Origin: Bacillota bacterium | GTDB lineage: Bacteria > Bacillota > Clostridia > Christensenellales > SZUA-584 | Assembly (NCBI GenBank): GCA_023391105.1 | Contig: JAEWBO010000005.1 | Coordinates: forward strand, 62,001-126,000 | Length of the DNA stretch: 64,000 nt | Reading direction: 5' to 3' | Part shown: in pieces, positions 25,099 to 33,632 of the stretch | How the letters are laid out: each line of letters begins with the position of its first letter | Position numbering within the stretch: the stretch's first letter is position 1 | Made by a program: the position numbers and the translations under genes | The notes under the pieces: model-generated | Seen by the model: only the letters and a program-made list of their open reading frames with translations | Database searches by the model: none | Told to the model about the DNA's origin: nothing

Positions 25099-25998
25099 TT
25101 ATTCAGAAACCAGTATGTTTTCATTAAACCACTTTGTAGAGATTTCTGCTCCTTTTCCATCCGCAATAATGGCATCCAGTGTTTCCTGAACCTTATCTCT
25201 GAAGGCCTGGTCACCGAGTCTGAAAGCGATACCGTACTGCTCTTCACCAAAGTTGTCTTCAAGAATCGCGTAGAAGGCCGAATCTTCATCTTCAGCGATG
25301 TAGTATCTGCCCATGATCTCGTCAATGACCACCGCGTCCACGCTGCCCTGCTTTAATTCCATAAGCGCTTGCACATAATCCGGGCTGTCGATCAACTCGT
25401 CGAATGTATCCTTCACTTCCGGCTGGGCTTCAATGGCGCCCATGGCGCTGGACTCTGTCTGCGCAGCCACGATTTTGCCGGCGAGATCAGCAATGGATGT
25501 GATACCCGAGTCTGCAGCGACGATGACGATCTGGCGGTTATTCATATACGGGTCAGAGAACAACATGTCTTCTTTGCGCGCATCGGTGATGGTCAGGCCG
25601 TTCCAAATCACGTCGATGTTGCCATTGGCAAGTTCGAGTTCCTTGGAATCCCAGTCAACCGGCTGCAGTTTCAGCTCTAAGCCAAGACGCGAAGCGACTT
25701 CCTGGGCGAGCTCAATGTCGAAGCCGACGTGTTCGCCGCTTTCATCCTTAAAGCCCATGGGTGCAAAGGTTTCATCAAAACCAAGCGTAAACGAGCCCTT
25801 ATCCTCGATCGTTTGCCAGGAAAGGTCTTCAGCGGGTTCTTCTGTCGGCTCTTCGGAAGGCTCTTCGGAAGGTGCTTCGGATGGCGCTTCGGTCGCAACA
25901 GGCGTTTCGGCGCTTTCGTCTGTGCTGGCAGGAGCCGAGCAAGCAGCAAAACTAAGCGTGAGCATGATCGCGAGAATCGCGATGAGTAGTTTCTTCAT
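25099..25998 (-). CDS. Amino acid ABC transporter substrate-binding lipoprotein
   Basis: The 299-residue protein has a lipoprotein signal peptide with lipobox S-F-A-A-C (cysteine near residue 20), an acidic linker of repeated S-E-E-P/T-E-E-P units (about 36-56), and a periplasmic-binding-protein fold type II domain: F-T-L-G-F-D-E-T-F-A-P-M-G-F and the middle G-K-I-V-A-A-Q-T-E-S-S. It would capture a polar amino acid at the cell surface. The start at 25998 has GGAGG 8 bases upstream; the longer reading to 26013 is unlikely. Confidence 0.92.
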   Translation of the reverse strand: MKKLLIAILAIMLTLSFAACSAPASTDESAETPVATEAPSEAPSEEPSEEPTEEPAEDLSWQTIEDKGSFTLGFDETFAPMGFKDESGEHVGFDIELAQEVASRLGLELKLQPVDWDSKELELANGNIDVIWNGLTITDARKEDMLFSDPYMNNRQIVIVAADSGITSIADLAGKIVAAQTESSAMGAIEAQPEVKDTFDELIDSPDYVQALMELKQGSVDAVVIDEIMGRYYIAEDEDSAFYAILEDNFGEEQYGIAFRLGDQAFRDKVQETLDAIIADGKGAEISTKWFNENILVSE

Positions 25999-26042
25999 TT
26001 GTTTTTCCTCCATTGTGATTGTTTAAAATGACATACATGTGC

Positions 26043-26071
26043 ATTATAATTTAGTCAGTTAAATTAGTAAA
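26043..26071 (-). promoter_or_regulatory. Promoter of the amino acid transporter operon
   Basis: On the minus strand TTTACT (26071-26066), a 17-base spacer and TATAAT (26048-26043). Confidence 0.6.
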
Positions 26072-26139
26072 GAGTTAATTAGATCTATTGCGCTATAAGC
26101 CAGAACATACCAAAAAACGGACAAAGTACGTCAGATTGC

Positions 26140-26168
26140 TTTGTGTGTGTGCTCAGTCATGATATAAT
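26140..26168 (+). promoter_or_regulatory. Promoter of the trmN6-rsmI operon
   Basis: TATAAT at 26163-26168 with a weak -35 TTTGTG at 26140-26145 (17-base spacer), 28 bases before the GTG start. Confidence 0.5.
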
Positions 26169-26196
26169 GGTGCAAAAGCAATGGCGGAGGGTAACC

Positions 26197-26961
26197 GTGC
26201 AGCTGCAGCCGGGTGAAAAAATTGAAGATCTGCAAAACGGGTTCGTGATCATACAGAATCCTCAGTTTTTCTCGTTCGGGACAGACGCGGTGCTGCTCTC
26301 GCATTTTGCGGACGTGGGGGCTGGTCAGCGCGTTGTCGATTTTGGTACGGGCTGCGGCATTATTCCGCTGCTGCTGTGCGCAAAGCGCCCTGATATCCAC
26401 GTGACCGGCATCGAAATTCAAAGCGCGATTGCGGACATGGCGCAGCGAAGCGTGGCGATCAATAAGCTGGAAGCACATGTGCGAATTATTTGCGGGGATA
26501 TCAAGGACGCAAAAAAATTTGTGCCGTACGGTGTGGATGTGGTGGTCTGCAATCCGCCGTATGAAAAGGCGGACGGGGGCAAGCCTAACGATAACGTGCA
26601 TGTAAGTATCGCCAAGCGCGAAATCAAATGCACGCTTGAAGACGTGGTGGGGGCGGCAGCGAAGCTGCTGCGCACCGGCGGACGAATGTTCATGATTTAC
26701 CGCACGGAGCGGTTTGCGGAGCTTATGGCGTGTATGCGAGCGAAAAAGATCGAGCCAAAACGTATACAGCTTGTTGCTTCTCAGATTGATAAAGCACCGA
26801 ATTTCGCGCTCGTGGAAGGCCGGGCGGGTGCGCGAAGCGGGTTAAAGTTTGCGCCGACGCTCGTCATTTATGAAAAAGACGGCACCTACACAAAGGAGCT
26901 TAAGAAAATATATCGCATCGGGGAGGAAAAGCCGTGCTCTATATCGTGGCCACGCCCATAG
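26197..26961 (+). CDS. tRNA1(Val) (adenine37-N6)-methyltransferase-like protein
   Basis: This 254-residue class I SAM methyltransferase has the YfiC/TrmN6 plan: F-F-S-F-G-T-D-A-V-L-L near residue 25, the SAM loop V-V-D-F-G-T-G-C-G-I-I-P-L-L, and the amino-methylating motif N-P-P-Y at about 125. GTG at 26197 is chosen because GGAGG lies 7 bases upstream. The gene overlaps rsmI by 28 bases; the two modify tRNA and 16S rRNA and are commonly paired in Firmicutes. Confidence 0.88.
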   Translation: MQLQPGEKIEDLQNGFVIIQNPQFFSFGTDAVLLSHFADVGAGQRVVDFGTGCGIIPLLLCAKRPDIHVTGIEIQSAIADMAQRSVAINKLEAHVRIICGDIKDAKKFVPYGVDVVVCNPPYEKADGGKPNDNVHVSIAKREIKCTLEDVVGAAAKLLRTGGRMFMIYRTERFAELMACMRAKKIEPKRIQLVASQIDKAPNFALVEGRAGARSGLKFAPTLVIYEKDGTYTKELKKIYRIGEEKPCSISWPRP

Positions 26962-27740
26962 GCAATCTCGAAGACATCACGCTGCGCGCATTGCGCATAC
27001 TCAAAGAAGTGGACTATATTGCGGCGGAGGACACGCGTCATACGCGCAAGCTCCTTTCGCATTATGATATCAAAACCCGCCTTGTGAGCTTTCACGAGTA
27101 CAGCAATGAGGATAAGAGGGAATGGATATTGGGCGAGCTGAAAGACGGGCGGGATATCGCGCTCGTTTCTGACGCGGGCACGCCGCTCATATCCGATCCG
27201 GGTGCGGTGCTTGTGAGAGAAGCGATGCAGCAGGGGCTTAGCGTAACGTCTGTACCGGGCGCATGCGCTGCGATCACTGCGGTGACGCTGTCCGGAATCG
27301 GCGGGTCGTTTTGTTTTTTTGGCTTTCTCTCCAAAAAGGCGGCAGAACGCAGGCGGCAGATCGACGAGCTGAAAAACAGCGCCATACCCACCGTGATTTA
27401 TGAGAGCCCTCACGCGCTTTCTGCGACGCTGCAAGCGCTATGCGAGGCGATGGGCGGGCAAAGACACATCGTGGTCGCAAAAGAGCTCACAAAGCTTCAT
27501 GAGCAGGTGTTCAGCGGAGCTCTGGAGGAGGCTTGTCAGGCATTCGCAGAAAACGTGAAAGGCGAATACGTGCTCGTGGTGGATGGGCGCACAGTTGGGA
27601 CGGTGCAGGTGAGCGACAGCGAAATTGCCGAAACGATAAACGTGTATCTTAAGGCCGGAATGACAAAAAAAGATGCCGCAAAAGCGGCATCCGATGAATT
27701 GGGTATCAGTAAGAACAGAGCTTACCGACTGACTTTGTAA
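26934..27740 (+). CDS. rsmI: 16S rRNA (cytidine1402-2'-O)-methyltransferase RsmI
   Basis: The 268-residue protein carries the RsmI (YraL) tetrapyrrole-methylase-like fold: L-Y-I-V-A-T-P-I-G-N-L-x-D-I-T-x-R-A at the N-terminus, A-E-D-T-R-H-T, S-D-A-G-T-P-L-I-S-D-P-G, and Y-E-S-P-H-A. It methylates C1402 in the ribosomal P site. The start is GTG after GGGGAGGAA. A hairpin-forming sequence (27671-27690, GATGCCGC/GCGGCATC) lies within the coding end. Confidence 0.95.
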   Translation: MLYIVATPIGNLEDITLRALRILKEVDYIAAEDTRHTRKLLSHYDIKTRLVSFHEYSNEDKREWILGELKDGRDIALVSDAGTPLISDPGAVLVREAMQQGLSVTSVPGACAAITAVTLSGIGGSFCFFGFLSKKAAERRRQIDELKNSAIPTVIYESPHALSATLQALCEAMGGQRHIVVAKELTKLHEQVFSGALEEACQAFAENVKGEYVLVVDGRTVGTVQVSDSEIAETINVYLKAGMTKKDAAKAASDELGISKNRAYRLTL

Positions 27741-27748
27741 GTATATTC

Positions 27749-27991
27749 TTACTTTAAGCCTAGCTTGGACATGCATGTGGCGCAAATCTTTGAGCCTTTG
27801 AATTCTGTGACGCCTGAGACGCTTTCACAGAAAATGCATGCCGGCTGATATTTGCCGAGCACGATGTGGCTGTCGTCCACGAAGATCTCAATCGGATCTT
27901 TGATGTCGATTCCCATCACTCTTCTGAGTTCGATAGGTAGCACGATGCGGCCAAGCGAGTCCACTTTTCTGACGATTCCTGTTGATTTCAT
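27749..27991 (-). CDS. AbrB/Abh-type transition-state regulator
   Basis: The 80-residue protein begins with the AbrB swapped-hairpin domain: M-K-S-T-G-I-V-R-K-V-D-S-L-G-R-I-V-L-P-I-E-L-R, then I-E-I-F-V-D. The C-terminal half has two C-x2-C pairs (C-I-F-C and C-A-T-C), which may bind zinc. It probably represses post-exponential genes. It is convergent with rsmI with only 8 bases between stop codons. GGGAG lies upstream of the ATG. Confidence 0.9.
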   Translation of the reverse strand: MKSTGIVRKVDSLGRIVLPIELRRVMGIDIKDPIEIFVDDSHIVLGKYQPACIFCESVSGVTEFKGSKICATCMSKLGLK

Positions 27992-28047
27992 TTTTTTCCA
28001 TCTCCCAATTGATTTAATATCATATACTTTGTGTTACAATATATCAA

Positions 28048-28077
28048 AATATAACAAATATAGCGTCGCAATGTCAA
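28048..28077 (-). promoter_or_regulatory. Promoter of the AbrB-type gene
   Basis: On the minus strand TTGACA (28077-28072), 18-base spacer, TATATT (28053-28048). Confidence 0.65.
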
Positions 28078-28170
28078 CCTTTTTGCGACAACTTTTTCTA
28101 CGATTAATAAAACGCTCATCACTGAATATATATGTTATTAATATACAAAATATCGCTCGTGGAGTTTGAC

Positions 28171-28755
28171 ATGATTAACTATATATGGGCTTTTTTAATC
28201 GTAATCGGTACTGTCGTCGGGGTAGCCACCGGCCACTCTCAGGCAGTGGGAGACGCGGCGGTTGAAGGTGCCAAGGAAGCAGGGCTTCTCTGCATCAGTC
28301 TGATTGGGGCGTATGCGCTTTGGCTGGGTGTGCTGAACGTGGCCAAGGAAGCAGGGCTCATTGAATCTCTTGCGCGGCGCATGCGCGGCATCATCCGGCG
28401 GCTGTTTCCCGATGTGCCGCCGAACAGCGAAGCCTGCGGATACATAACTCTCAATATTGTGGCCAATATGCTGGGCATGGGCAATGCCGCCACGCCTTTT
28501 GGACTCAAGGCGATGAAGGAGCTTCAGGCGCTTAATAAGGATAAAGATAAGGCGTCGGACGCCATGTGTATGCTGCTTATTATCAACGCGTCTTCCGTGC
28601 AGCTGCTGCCGCTCACCGTGATTGCGCTGCGCAGCGCCGCGGGCTCGGCTGCGCCCGCCGAGATTGTCATCACAGCATTGCTGTCTACCACTGTGACGAC
28701 GGCTGTAGCGATCATATCGGGAAAGATATGGCAGAGGATATCGCAATGCAGGTAA
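28171..28755 (+). CDS. spmA: Spore maturation protein A
   Basis: The 194-residue membrane protein matches SpmA: M-I-N-Y-I-W start, G-L-x-x-I-x-L-I-G-A-Y-A-L-W-L-G, and I-T-L-N-I-V-A-N-M-L-G-M-G-N-A-A-T-P-F-G-L-K-A-M. SpmA and SpmB are needed for full dehydration of the spore core. The upstream extension to 28132 has no ribosome binding site. It overlaps spmB by 10 bases. Confidence 0.95.
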   Translation: MINYIWAFLIVIGTVVGVATGHSQAVGDAAVEGAKEAGLLCISLIGAYALWLGVLNVAKEAGLIESLARRMRGIIRRLFPDVPPNSEACGYITLNIVANMLGMGNAATPFGLKAMKELQALNKDKDKASDAMCMLLIINASSVQLLPLTVIALRSAAGSAAPAEIVITALLSTTVTTAVAIISGKIWQRISQCR

Positions 28756-29279
28756 TGAACACAATATCGGCGCTGTTTGTGCCGCTTTTTATCGCAGGCA
28801 TCGTGGTGTTTGGTCTTGCAAAAAAAGTGCCTGTCTATGAAGCGTTTATTCGCGGCGCCAAACAGGGCTTTACCACGGTGGTGCGCGTTCTGCCTTATGT
28901 GATCGGCTTTGTTTTCGCGATACGGATTTTCACGGCCTCGGGGAGCTTTGATTACATTGCCGCGGCGCTTTCACCGGTATTAAAACCAATCGGAATACCG
29001 CCTGAAATTTTGCCGCTGGCGCTGATGCGCCCATTTTCGGGCAGCGCGTCTATCGGCGTGCTGACAACGATGCTCGACCGCTACGGCCCTGACAGTTTTA
29101 TCGGCCGTACCGCAAGCACGCTGATGGGCTCTTCAGAGACGCTTTTTTACACCACGGCGTTGTATTTCGGAAGCGTTGGCATCAAGAAAACACGCTACAC
29201 CATTCCGGCATCGCTCATTTCCGATCTCGCGGGCTTGGTCGCGAGCGTGATGTTTTGCAAATTGTTTTTTAACTCATAA
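28746..29279 (+). CDS. spmB: Spore maturation protein B
   Basis: The 177-residue membrane protein matches SpmB: F-G-L-A-K-K-V-P-V-Y-E-A-F-I-x-G-A-K-x-G-F near residue 25, R-P-F-S-G-S-A-S and G-S-S-E-T-L-F-Y-T. It works with SpmA encoded just upstream. The start at 28746 has AGAGGA 6 bases upstream, inside spmA; an ATG at 28728 is also in frame. No terminator was found; 29280-29395 is AT-rich without a gene. Confidence 0.93.
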   Translation: MQVMNTISALFVPLFIAGIVVFGLAKKVPVYEAFIRGAKQGFTTVVRVLPYVIGFVFAIRIFTASGSFDYIAAALSPVLKPIGIPPEILPLALMRPFSGSASIGVLTTMLDRYGPDSFIGRTASTLMGSSETLFYTTALYFGSVGIKKTRYTIPASLISDLAGLVASVMFCKLFFNS

Positions 29280-29395
29280 AAAAGATTGTCGAAATATACA
29301 GAAAAATTGAATAACGATGTATAATATTAAAATAATGCTTATTTACGACAAAAAAATTCTATTAAAAAATATATTAAGTTTTCATGACATTTGGA

Positions 29396-29427
29396 AATAA
29401 AAAATAAATCAGGGTAAAAATACCTGA
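29396..29427 (-). terminator. Terminator overlapping the stop codon of the ABC-F gene
   Basis: On the minus strand TCAGGTA-TTTT-TACCCTGA is followed by TTTATTTTTTATTT. The TGA stop codon (29411-29409) is the end of the right arm of the stem, so the hairpin forms within the last codons. Confidence 0.7.
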
Positions 29428-31334
29428 CTGTGGGCATATTCCCACCTCTCTAAAAGCGCCTCAACCGCCTCTCGCTGCTGTGTATATTCATTAGACAGCT
29501 CGGAAATTTGCTGTGTGTCCAGCGCCGATGGGTCGGCAAGACACGTCTCGATTTCAGCCAGACGCTGCTCTGCAGCTTCAATATCACTTTCTATCTGCGC
29601 AATGCGTTTCTTGGCCTCGCGCACAGACGCTTCTTTTTCTTTCTCGGTACGTTTTTGCTTGGCGGCCGCTGTTTTGGTGGTGCCGGGTTCTTCGCTTGCC
29701 TCGGGCATATTCACTTTTTCCAGCGCGCTTATATAGTCGCTCCAATTGCCTTGATAAGAATTGAGCGCGCCATCCTTGAGCTCTAACACACGTGTAGCGG
29801 TCTTATTGATGAAATAGCGATCGTGACTCACAAAAAGCACAGTGCCTTCAAATTGGCAGAGTGCGTCCTCAAGCATTTCACGGCTGTCCATGTCCAGATG
29901 GTTGGTCGGCTCATCCAGCAGCAGTAAATTGTCTTGTCCGAGCATGAGCTTTAAAAGCGAAAGCCGTCCCTTCTCGCCGCCTGAGAGTGCCGATACAGGC
30001 TTGAACACGTCATCTCCCAAGAACAGAAACGATGCGAGGATATTGCGCAATTCGCCGTCGGAAAGCGCAGGATAATCGCCGCGCATTTCTTCCATGACGG
30101 TGTTTCTGGTATCGAGGTTCTCCTGAAGCTGATCGTAATACCCGACGGATACGCCGGTGCCTGTCGCAATGTTGCCTTGAGTGGGCGCAAGCCTTTGCGC
30201 GGCGATGCGCAGCAGCGTGGTTTTGCCCACGCCGTTTGGCCCCACAAGCGCCGCCCGGTCGCCTTTGTAAAGGTGAAGGCCGATGCCCGAAAAAAGCGGA
30301 GGCGTGTCCTGCCATGCCATCTCGACATGCTCCATCTGAAGGACGTCGCTGCTGCCTCTGGCGGCTGTGCCCAGACGCAGAGATATCCGACCGTGGTCGC
30401 CTTCGGGACGATCCACCTTTTCCATCTTATTAAGCAGCGTTTCTCTCGCGTGCATTTTGATAAAGTTCTTGCCGCCGCCCGAGTTTCCCCATGCTTTGTA
30501 TTGTTCAATCACCTTTTTCTGCCGCGCAATTTCGCGCTGGTTCTGCTCGTAAGCTTTTTGCTGTAATCTGCGCTTTTCATCGCGCTGAGACACGAAAGAG
30601 GAGTAGTTGCCGATATATACATCCACAATGCCGTTGTGAAGGTCAGCAATGTGCGTACACGTCTGGTCAATAAACCAACGGTCATGCGACACGATCATGA
30701 CCGCACCTTGCCATGTTTTCAGATACCCTTCCAGCCAGGTCACCGCGTCCGTGTCCAGATGGTTGGTCGGCTCGTCAAGCAACAGCAGTTTGGGCTTTTC
30801 CAACAGCAGCTTGGCAAGCATAAGCCGCGCACGCTGGCCGCCAGAGAGCGTGCAAACCGGGCGGTCATAAACATCCTCGGCAAGGCCAAGACCCTTGAGA
30901 ACACCGTTGATCGCGCTCTTGTAGCCGTAGCCGTCCGCTTCCTCAAACGCTTGGGTGACACGTTCATATTCGCGTGACACGCGCTGCCACGCGGTCTCAT
31001 CGCCCGCGGCGTCTTCCATCGCATGCTCCAGCTCACGCATGCGTTCCTCGAGCGCAAAAGCATGGCTGAATACACCCAGCATCGTATCCCATACGGTGTC
31101 CTGCGTGCCTTCGGATACCTCTTGCTTCAGATATCCGGCGCCGTCACCCATGCTGATCGTGCCCGAATCCGCGCTGATTTCGCCGCAAATGATGCGCAGC
31201 AGCGTGGTTTTGCCCGCACCGTTGGGGCCCACGAGCCCCATACGCATTTCGTCGGTAAGCGTGAGTGACACGCCTTTCAATACAGTATCTGAGCCAAAGC
31301 TTTTTGCGATGTCCTTAAGTGACAAAGCGATCAT
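29409..31334 (-). CDS. ABC-F family ATP-binding cassette protein
   Basis: The 641-residue protein has two ABC ATPase domains without membrane segments: Walker A G-P-N-G-A-G-K-T-T near 36 and G-P-N-G-V-G-K-T-T near 360, two signatures L-S-G-G-Q and L-S-G-G-E, two D-E-P-T-N-H-L-D Walker B motifs, a charged linker after domain 1 with Y-x-Q-N-Q-R-E, and a C-terminal coiled coil. ABC-F proteins act on the ribosome E site and some protect from antibiotics; YdiF/Uup-like housekeeping function is more likely here. GGAGGG precedes the ATG at 31334. Confidence 0.92.
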   Translation of the reverse strand: MIALSLKDIAKSFGSDTVLKGVSLTLTDEMRMGLVGPNGAGKTTLLRIICGEISADSGTISMGDGAGYLKQEVSEGTQDTVWDTMLGVFSHAFALEERMRELEHAMEDAAGDETAWQRVSREYERVTQAFEEADGYGYKSAINGVLKGLGLAEDVYDRPVCTLSGGQRARLMLAKLLLEKPKLLLLDEPTNHLDTDAVTWLEGYLKTWQGAVMIVSHDRWFIDQTCTHIADLHNGIVDVYIGNYSSFVSQRDEKRRLQQKAYEQNQREIARQKKVIEQYKAWGNSGGGKNFIKMHARETLLNKMEKVDRPEGDHGRISLRLGTAARGSSDVLQMEHVEMAWQDTPPLFSGIGLHLYKGDRAALVGPNGVGKTTLLRIAAQRLAPTQGNIATGTGVSVGYYDQLQENLDTRNTVMEEMRGDYPALSDGELRNILASFLFLGDDVFKPVSALSGGEKGRLSLLKLMLGQDNLLLLDEPTNHLDMDSREMLEDALCQFEGTVLFVSHDRYFINKTATRVLELKDGALNSYQGNWSDYISALEKVNMPEASEEPGTTKTAAAKQKRTEKEKEASVREAKKRIAQIESDIEAAEQRLAEIETCLADPSALDTQQISELSNEYTQQREAVEALLERWEYAHSQVFLP

Positions 31335-31394
31335 GTCATACCCTCCGAAAAAACTCAAAGCCCATTATAAAGGATTGGGACAAAAAAAGAAAGT

Positions 31395-31560
31395 GAGAGA
31401 GGCACTGATTAACTCGAAATGCTGCCTAAGCGGCTGATTTTGCACCCTGCGTCGTCGCTAAAACCTCGAAATAGCGCTGCTATTCCTTCGCTTTTGCTCC
31501 TTGCAGGATACAAAATCCTCTCGCTAATGCAGCACATCTCATTTTATCAGTACCTCTCTT
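31395..31560. repeat. Long imperfect palindrome (MITE-like), 166 bp
   Basis: The ends AGAGAGGCACTGATT (31396-31410) and its near-complement ATCAGTACCTCTCT (31546-31559) are inverted, and the match continues inward: ATGCTGC / GCAGCA, GATTTTGCACCCTGC / GCAGGATACAAAATC, TAGCGCTGCTA near the centre. It lies between the start of the ABC-F gene and the end of the pseudouridine synthase gene, unrelated in sequence to the elements at 2633, 22322 and 58189. Confidence 0.75.
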
Positions 31561-31642
31561 TAAAATGTTGAATGCAGTGCGATATCTTAGGTTACTGATA
31601 TATAACATCGAACAAAAAAAGGATTCAATAGGTATCCCACCA

Positions 31643-32314
31643 TTATTGCTGTTGAATGGATGAAAACAATGTGAATGGATGAAAATTGGGTGAAGCTGAA
31701 AAACACAGCCTCTCGCCCGTGGTCGGGTGATCTAAGGATACGTCGCATGCAAAAAGCGCAAGCGGCGCTTTGATATCGCGCGCGCCGTATTTCATGTCGC
31801 CGTAAACGGACGCGCCAAGCGCCGCGAACTGGGCGCGTATCTGGTGAAAACGGCCTGTCAGCAGCTTAATGCGCACAAGCTGCAGCCCGTCGCGGCTGTC
31901 CAGAACGGTATATTCAAGCCCCGCTTTTTTCGCATCCGGCGACGGCTTGTCCGACACATGCGCGATATGCGCTTGAGTATCCTTGGTGAGATAATGCCAC
32001 AGCGTGCCTTCGCCTTGGGGAAGCGCCCGCGTAAGCACTGCGAGATAAGTCTTTTCGAAATCGCCGCTTTGAATCTGCTTGGATATGCGCGCCGCCGCCT
32101 TGGAAGTGCGCGCAAATACCATCACGCCGCTTGTCGGCCTGTCGAGCCGGTGCACAAGCCCCAAATAGACGTTGCCGGGCTTGTTATATTTTTCGCCGAT
32201 ATATGCCTTGCACAGAGAGAGCATATCCTCGTCGCCCGATTCATCGGCCTGAGACGGTACGCCATATGGCTTCAATACGACGAGTAGATGGTTATCTTCA
32301 TATATCACGTTCAC
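31643..32314 (-). CDS. RluA-family RNA pseudouridine synthase
   Basis: The 223-residue protein lacks an S4 domain and has the RluA catalytic motif H-R-L-D-R-P-T-S-G-V-M-V near residue 50 and G-R-F-H-Q-I-R-A-Q near 165. It would isomerise uridines in rRNA or tRNA; target unknown. The start is the GTG at 32314, which overlaps the stop codon of the methyltransferase gene (GTGA) and lies after AGGTGG; an upstream ATG would extend into the neighbour. The coupling suggests both act on the same RNA. Confidence 0.85.
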   Translation of the reverse strand: MNVIYEDNHLLVVLKPYGVPSQADESGDEDMLSLCKAYIGEKYNKPGNVYLGLVHRLDRPTSGVMVFARTSKAAARISKQIQSGDFEKTYLAVLTRALPQGEGTLWHYLTKDTQAHIAHVSDKPSPDAKKAGLEYTVLDSRDGLQLVRIKLLTGRFHQIRAQFAALGASVYGDMKYGARDIKAPLALFACDVSLDHPTTGERLCFSASPNFHPFTLFSSIQQQ

Positions 32315-33159
32315 GCATGCCACCTGGCTGTGGTGCCACATGGCAGATAGATATCCGAGCTTTTCTGCGGCAGCACGAGCGTATCGGATTCGATATGGCC
32401 GCTGATGCCAAGGCACAGCGCGAGCATATTGCGCGTGACCACATCCGAAAGACCTGTTGTGTACGAGTTGATAATGAAGAACAGCGGATCGTCACTGAGC
32501 AGCTTGACGCAGTCCTTAATAAGCCCGAACAACGCGTCTTCGATTTTCCAGACACCGCTGGCGCTTCTGCCGTAGGACGGCGGGTCCATCACGATGGCGT
32601 CGTAGACGCTGCCGCGCCGCTGCTCTCGCAGTACGAACTTATGGCAGTCATCCGCGATAAAGCGTACGCTTGCATCCGCTAAGCCCGACAGCTTGACGTT
32701 TTCCTTGGCCCAATCATTCATACTTTTGGCCGCGTCCACATGCACCACGGACGCGCCTGCATTCAGCGCCGCGATGGTGGCGCCGCCTGTGTACGCGAAC
32801 AGATTGAGCAAGCGCACGGGTCGGTTCGCCTTGCTGATTCGCTGCGCGATATAATCCCAGTTGAACGATTGTTCAGGAAACACGCCGATGTGCTTAAAGC
32901 CCGTCGGGCGTACGTAAAACTTGAGGCCGCCGATGGTGACTGTCCACTTATCGGGCACTTTTTTTATAAAACGCCAGCTGCCGCCGCCGCTCTGGCTTCT
33001 GTCATAGATGGCGTGCGGCTTCCACAGCGATGGATTGCTTGGTTCCCATATCACCTGCGGGTCGGGCCGCTGCAATATGATGCCGCCGATGCTTTCCAGC
33101 TTATCGCCGTTGCCCGTATCCAAAACGGTGTAGTCGTCAGTATGATTTGCTATGTACAT
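32311..33159 (-). CDS. Class I SAM-dependent rRNA methyltransferase (RlmI/RlmK-like)
   Basis: The 282-residue protein has the SAM site L-L-N-L-F-A-Y-T-G-G-A-T near residue 118, an acidic V-H-V-D-A-A-K-S, and M-D-P-P-S-Y-G-R near 192, the pattern of RlmI/RlmK C-terminal domains acting on rRNA bases. The PUA domain of RlmI is absent. GGAGGATAAAT lies before the ATG. It is the first gene of a two-gene rRNA modification operon. Confidence 0.85.
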   Translation of the reverse strand: MYIANHTDDYTVLDTGNGDKLESIGGIILQRPDPQVIWEPSNPSLWKPHAIYDRSQSGGGSWRFIKKVPDKWTVTIGGLKFYVRPTGFKHIGVFPEQSFNWDYIAQRISKANRPVRLLNLFAYTGGATIAALNAGASVVHVDAAKSMNDWAKENVKLSGLADASVRFIADDCHKFVLREQRRGSVYDAIVMDPPSYGRSASGVWKIEDALFGLIKDCVKLLSDDPLFFIINSYTTGLSDVVTRNMLALCLGISGHIESDTLVLPQKSSDIYLPCGTTARWHA

Positions 33160-33292
33160 ATTTATCCTCCGGTGATTATGATACCATTCCGGCAGTTTTT
33201 TTAAAAGGGAAAGATGAGAATGAAAAACGGCTGAATGATAATCGGCTGGTCGATCGAATCAGGCATTTTTGATGCACCCGTCGCGCCAAATA

Positions 33293-33336
33293 GCAGATGC
33301 ATAATTCTCTGACTTTACGTCATGGTAAATTTACGC
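33293..33336. repeat. 44-bp direct repeat, upstream copy
   Basis: This 44-bp sequence recurs at 33559-33602 with one mismatch (T for C at the tenth base). In the downstream copy it carries the -35 region of the promoter of the gene at 33633. A further fragment, ACGCTATAATGGCG, repeats at 33379-33392. Confidence 0.9.
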
Positions 33337-33417
33337 CATTACCTGACTTGACCACCTTTCATTAAAAAATATCCAACCACGCTATAATGGCGATACGTAG
33401 ACACTTTTCTTTTACTT

Positions 33418-33467
33418 GGCTCCCTCTGAAGAGGGAGCTGGCTGCGTAGCAGACTGAGGGAGAGATT
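33418..33467. repeat. Clostridial-type interspersed palindromic repeat
   Basis: GGCTCCCTC-TGAA-GAGGGAGCT is a perfect hairpin, followed by GCTGCGTAGCAGACTGAGGGAGAG. I recall very similar units scattered between genes of many Clostridia, where they act as small mobile repeats; this is recollection, not a search. It lies between the two 44-bp direct repeats. Confidence 0.65.
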
Positions 33468-33558
33468 TAGGGTACCCATAATTAGCGCACGCAACAAGGC
33501 TGCAATGCGGATAACACGATTAGATTAATGCGATGTAGTGACCTTTTTGATCAAGTCG

Positions 33559-33602
33559 GCAGATGCACAATTCTCTGACTTTACGTCATGGTAAATTTAC
33601 GC
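33559..33602. repeat. 44-bp direct repeat, promoter-proximal copy
   Basis: Second copy of the repeat at 33293. It runs directly into TATAAT at 33603, so the duplication covers the functional upstream promoter region. Confidence 0.9.
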
Positions 33603-33608
33603 TATAAT
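33580..33608 (+). promoter_or_regulatory. Promoter of the lipoprotein-like gene
   Basis: TTTACG (33580-33585), 17-base spacer, TATAAT (33603-33608), 24 bases before the ATG at 33633. Confidence 0.7.
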
Positions 33609-33632
33609 GGCGGCATGAAGGAGTATCTATCT

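Noticed and set aside
28566..28745. Upstream extension of spmB
   Set aside because: Overlaps spmA over most of its length; SpmB homologues start near 28746.
29286..29293. Spo0A-box-like TTGTCGAA after spmB
   Set aside because: No promoter or gene start nearby in either orientation; probably chance in AT-rich sequence.
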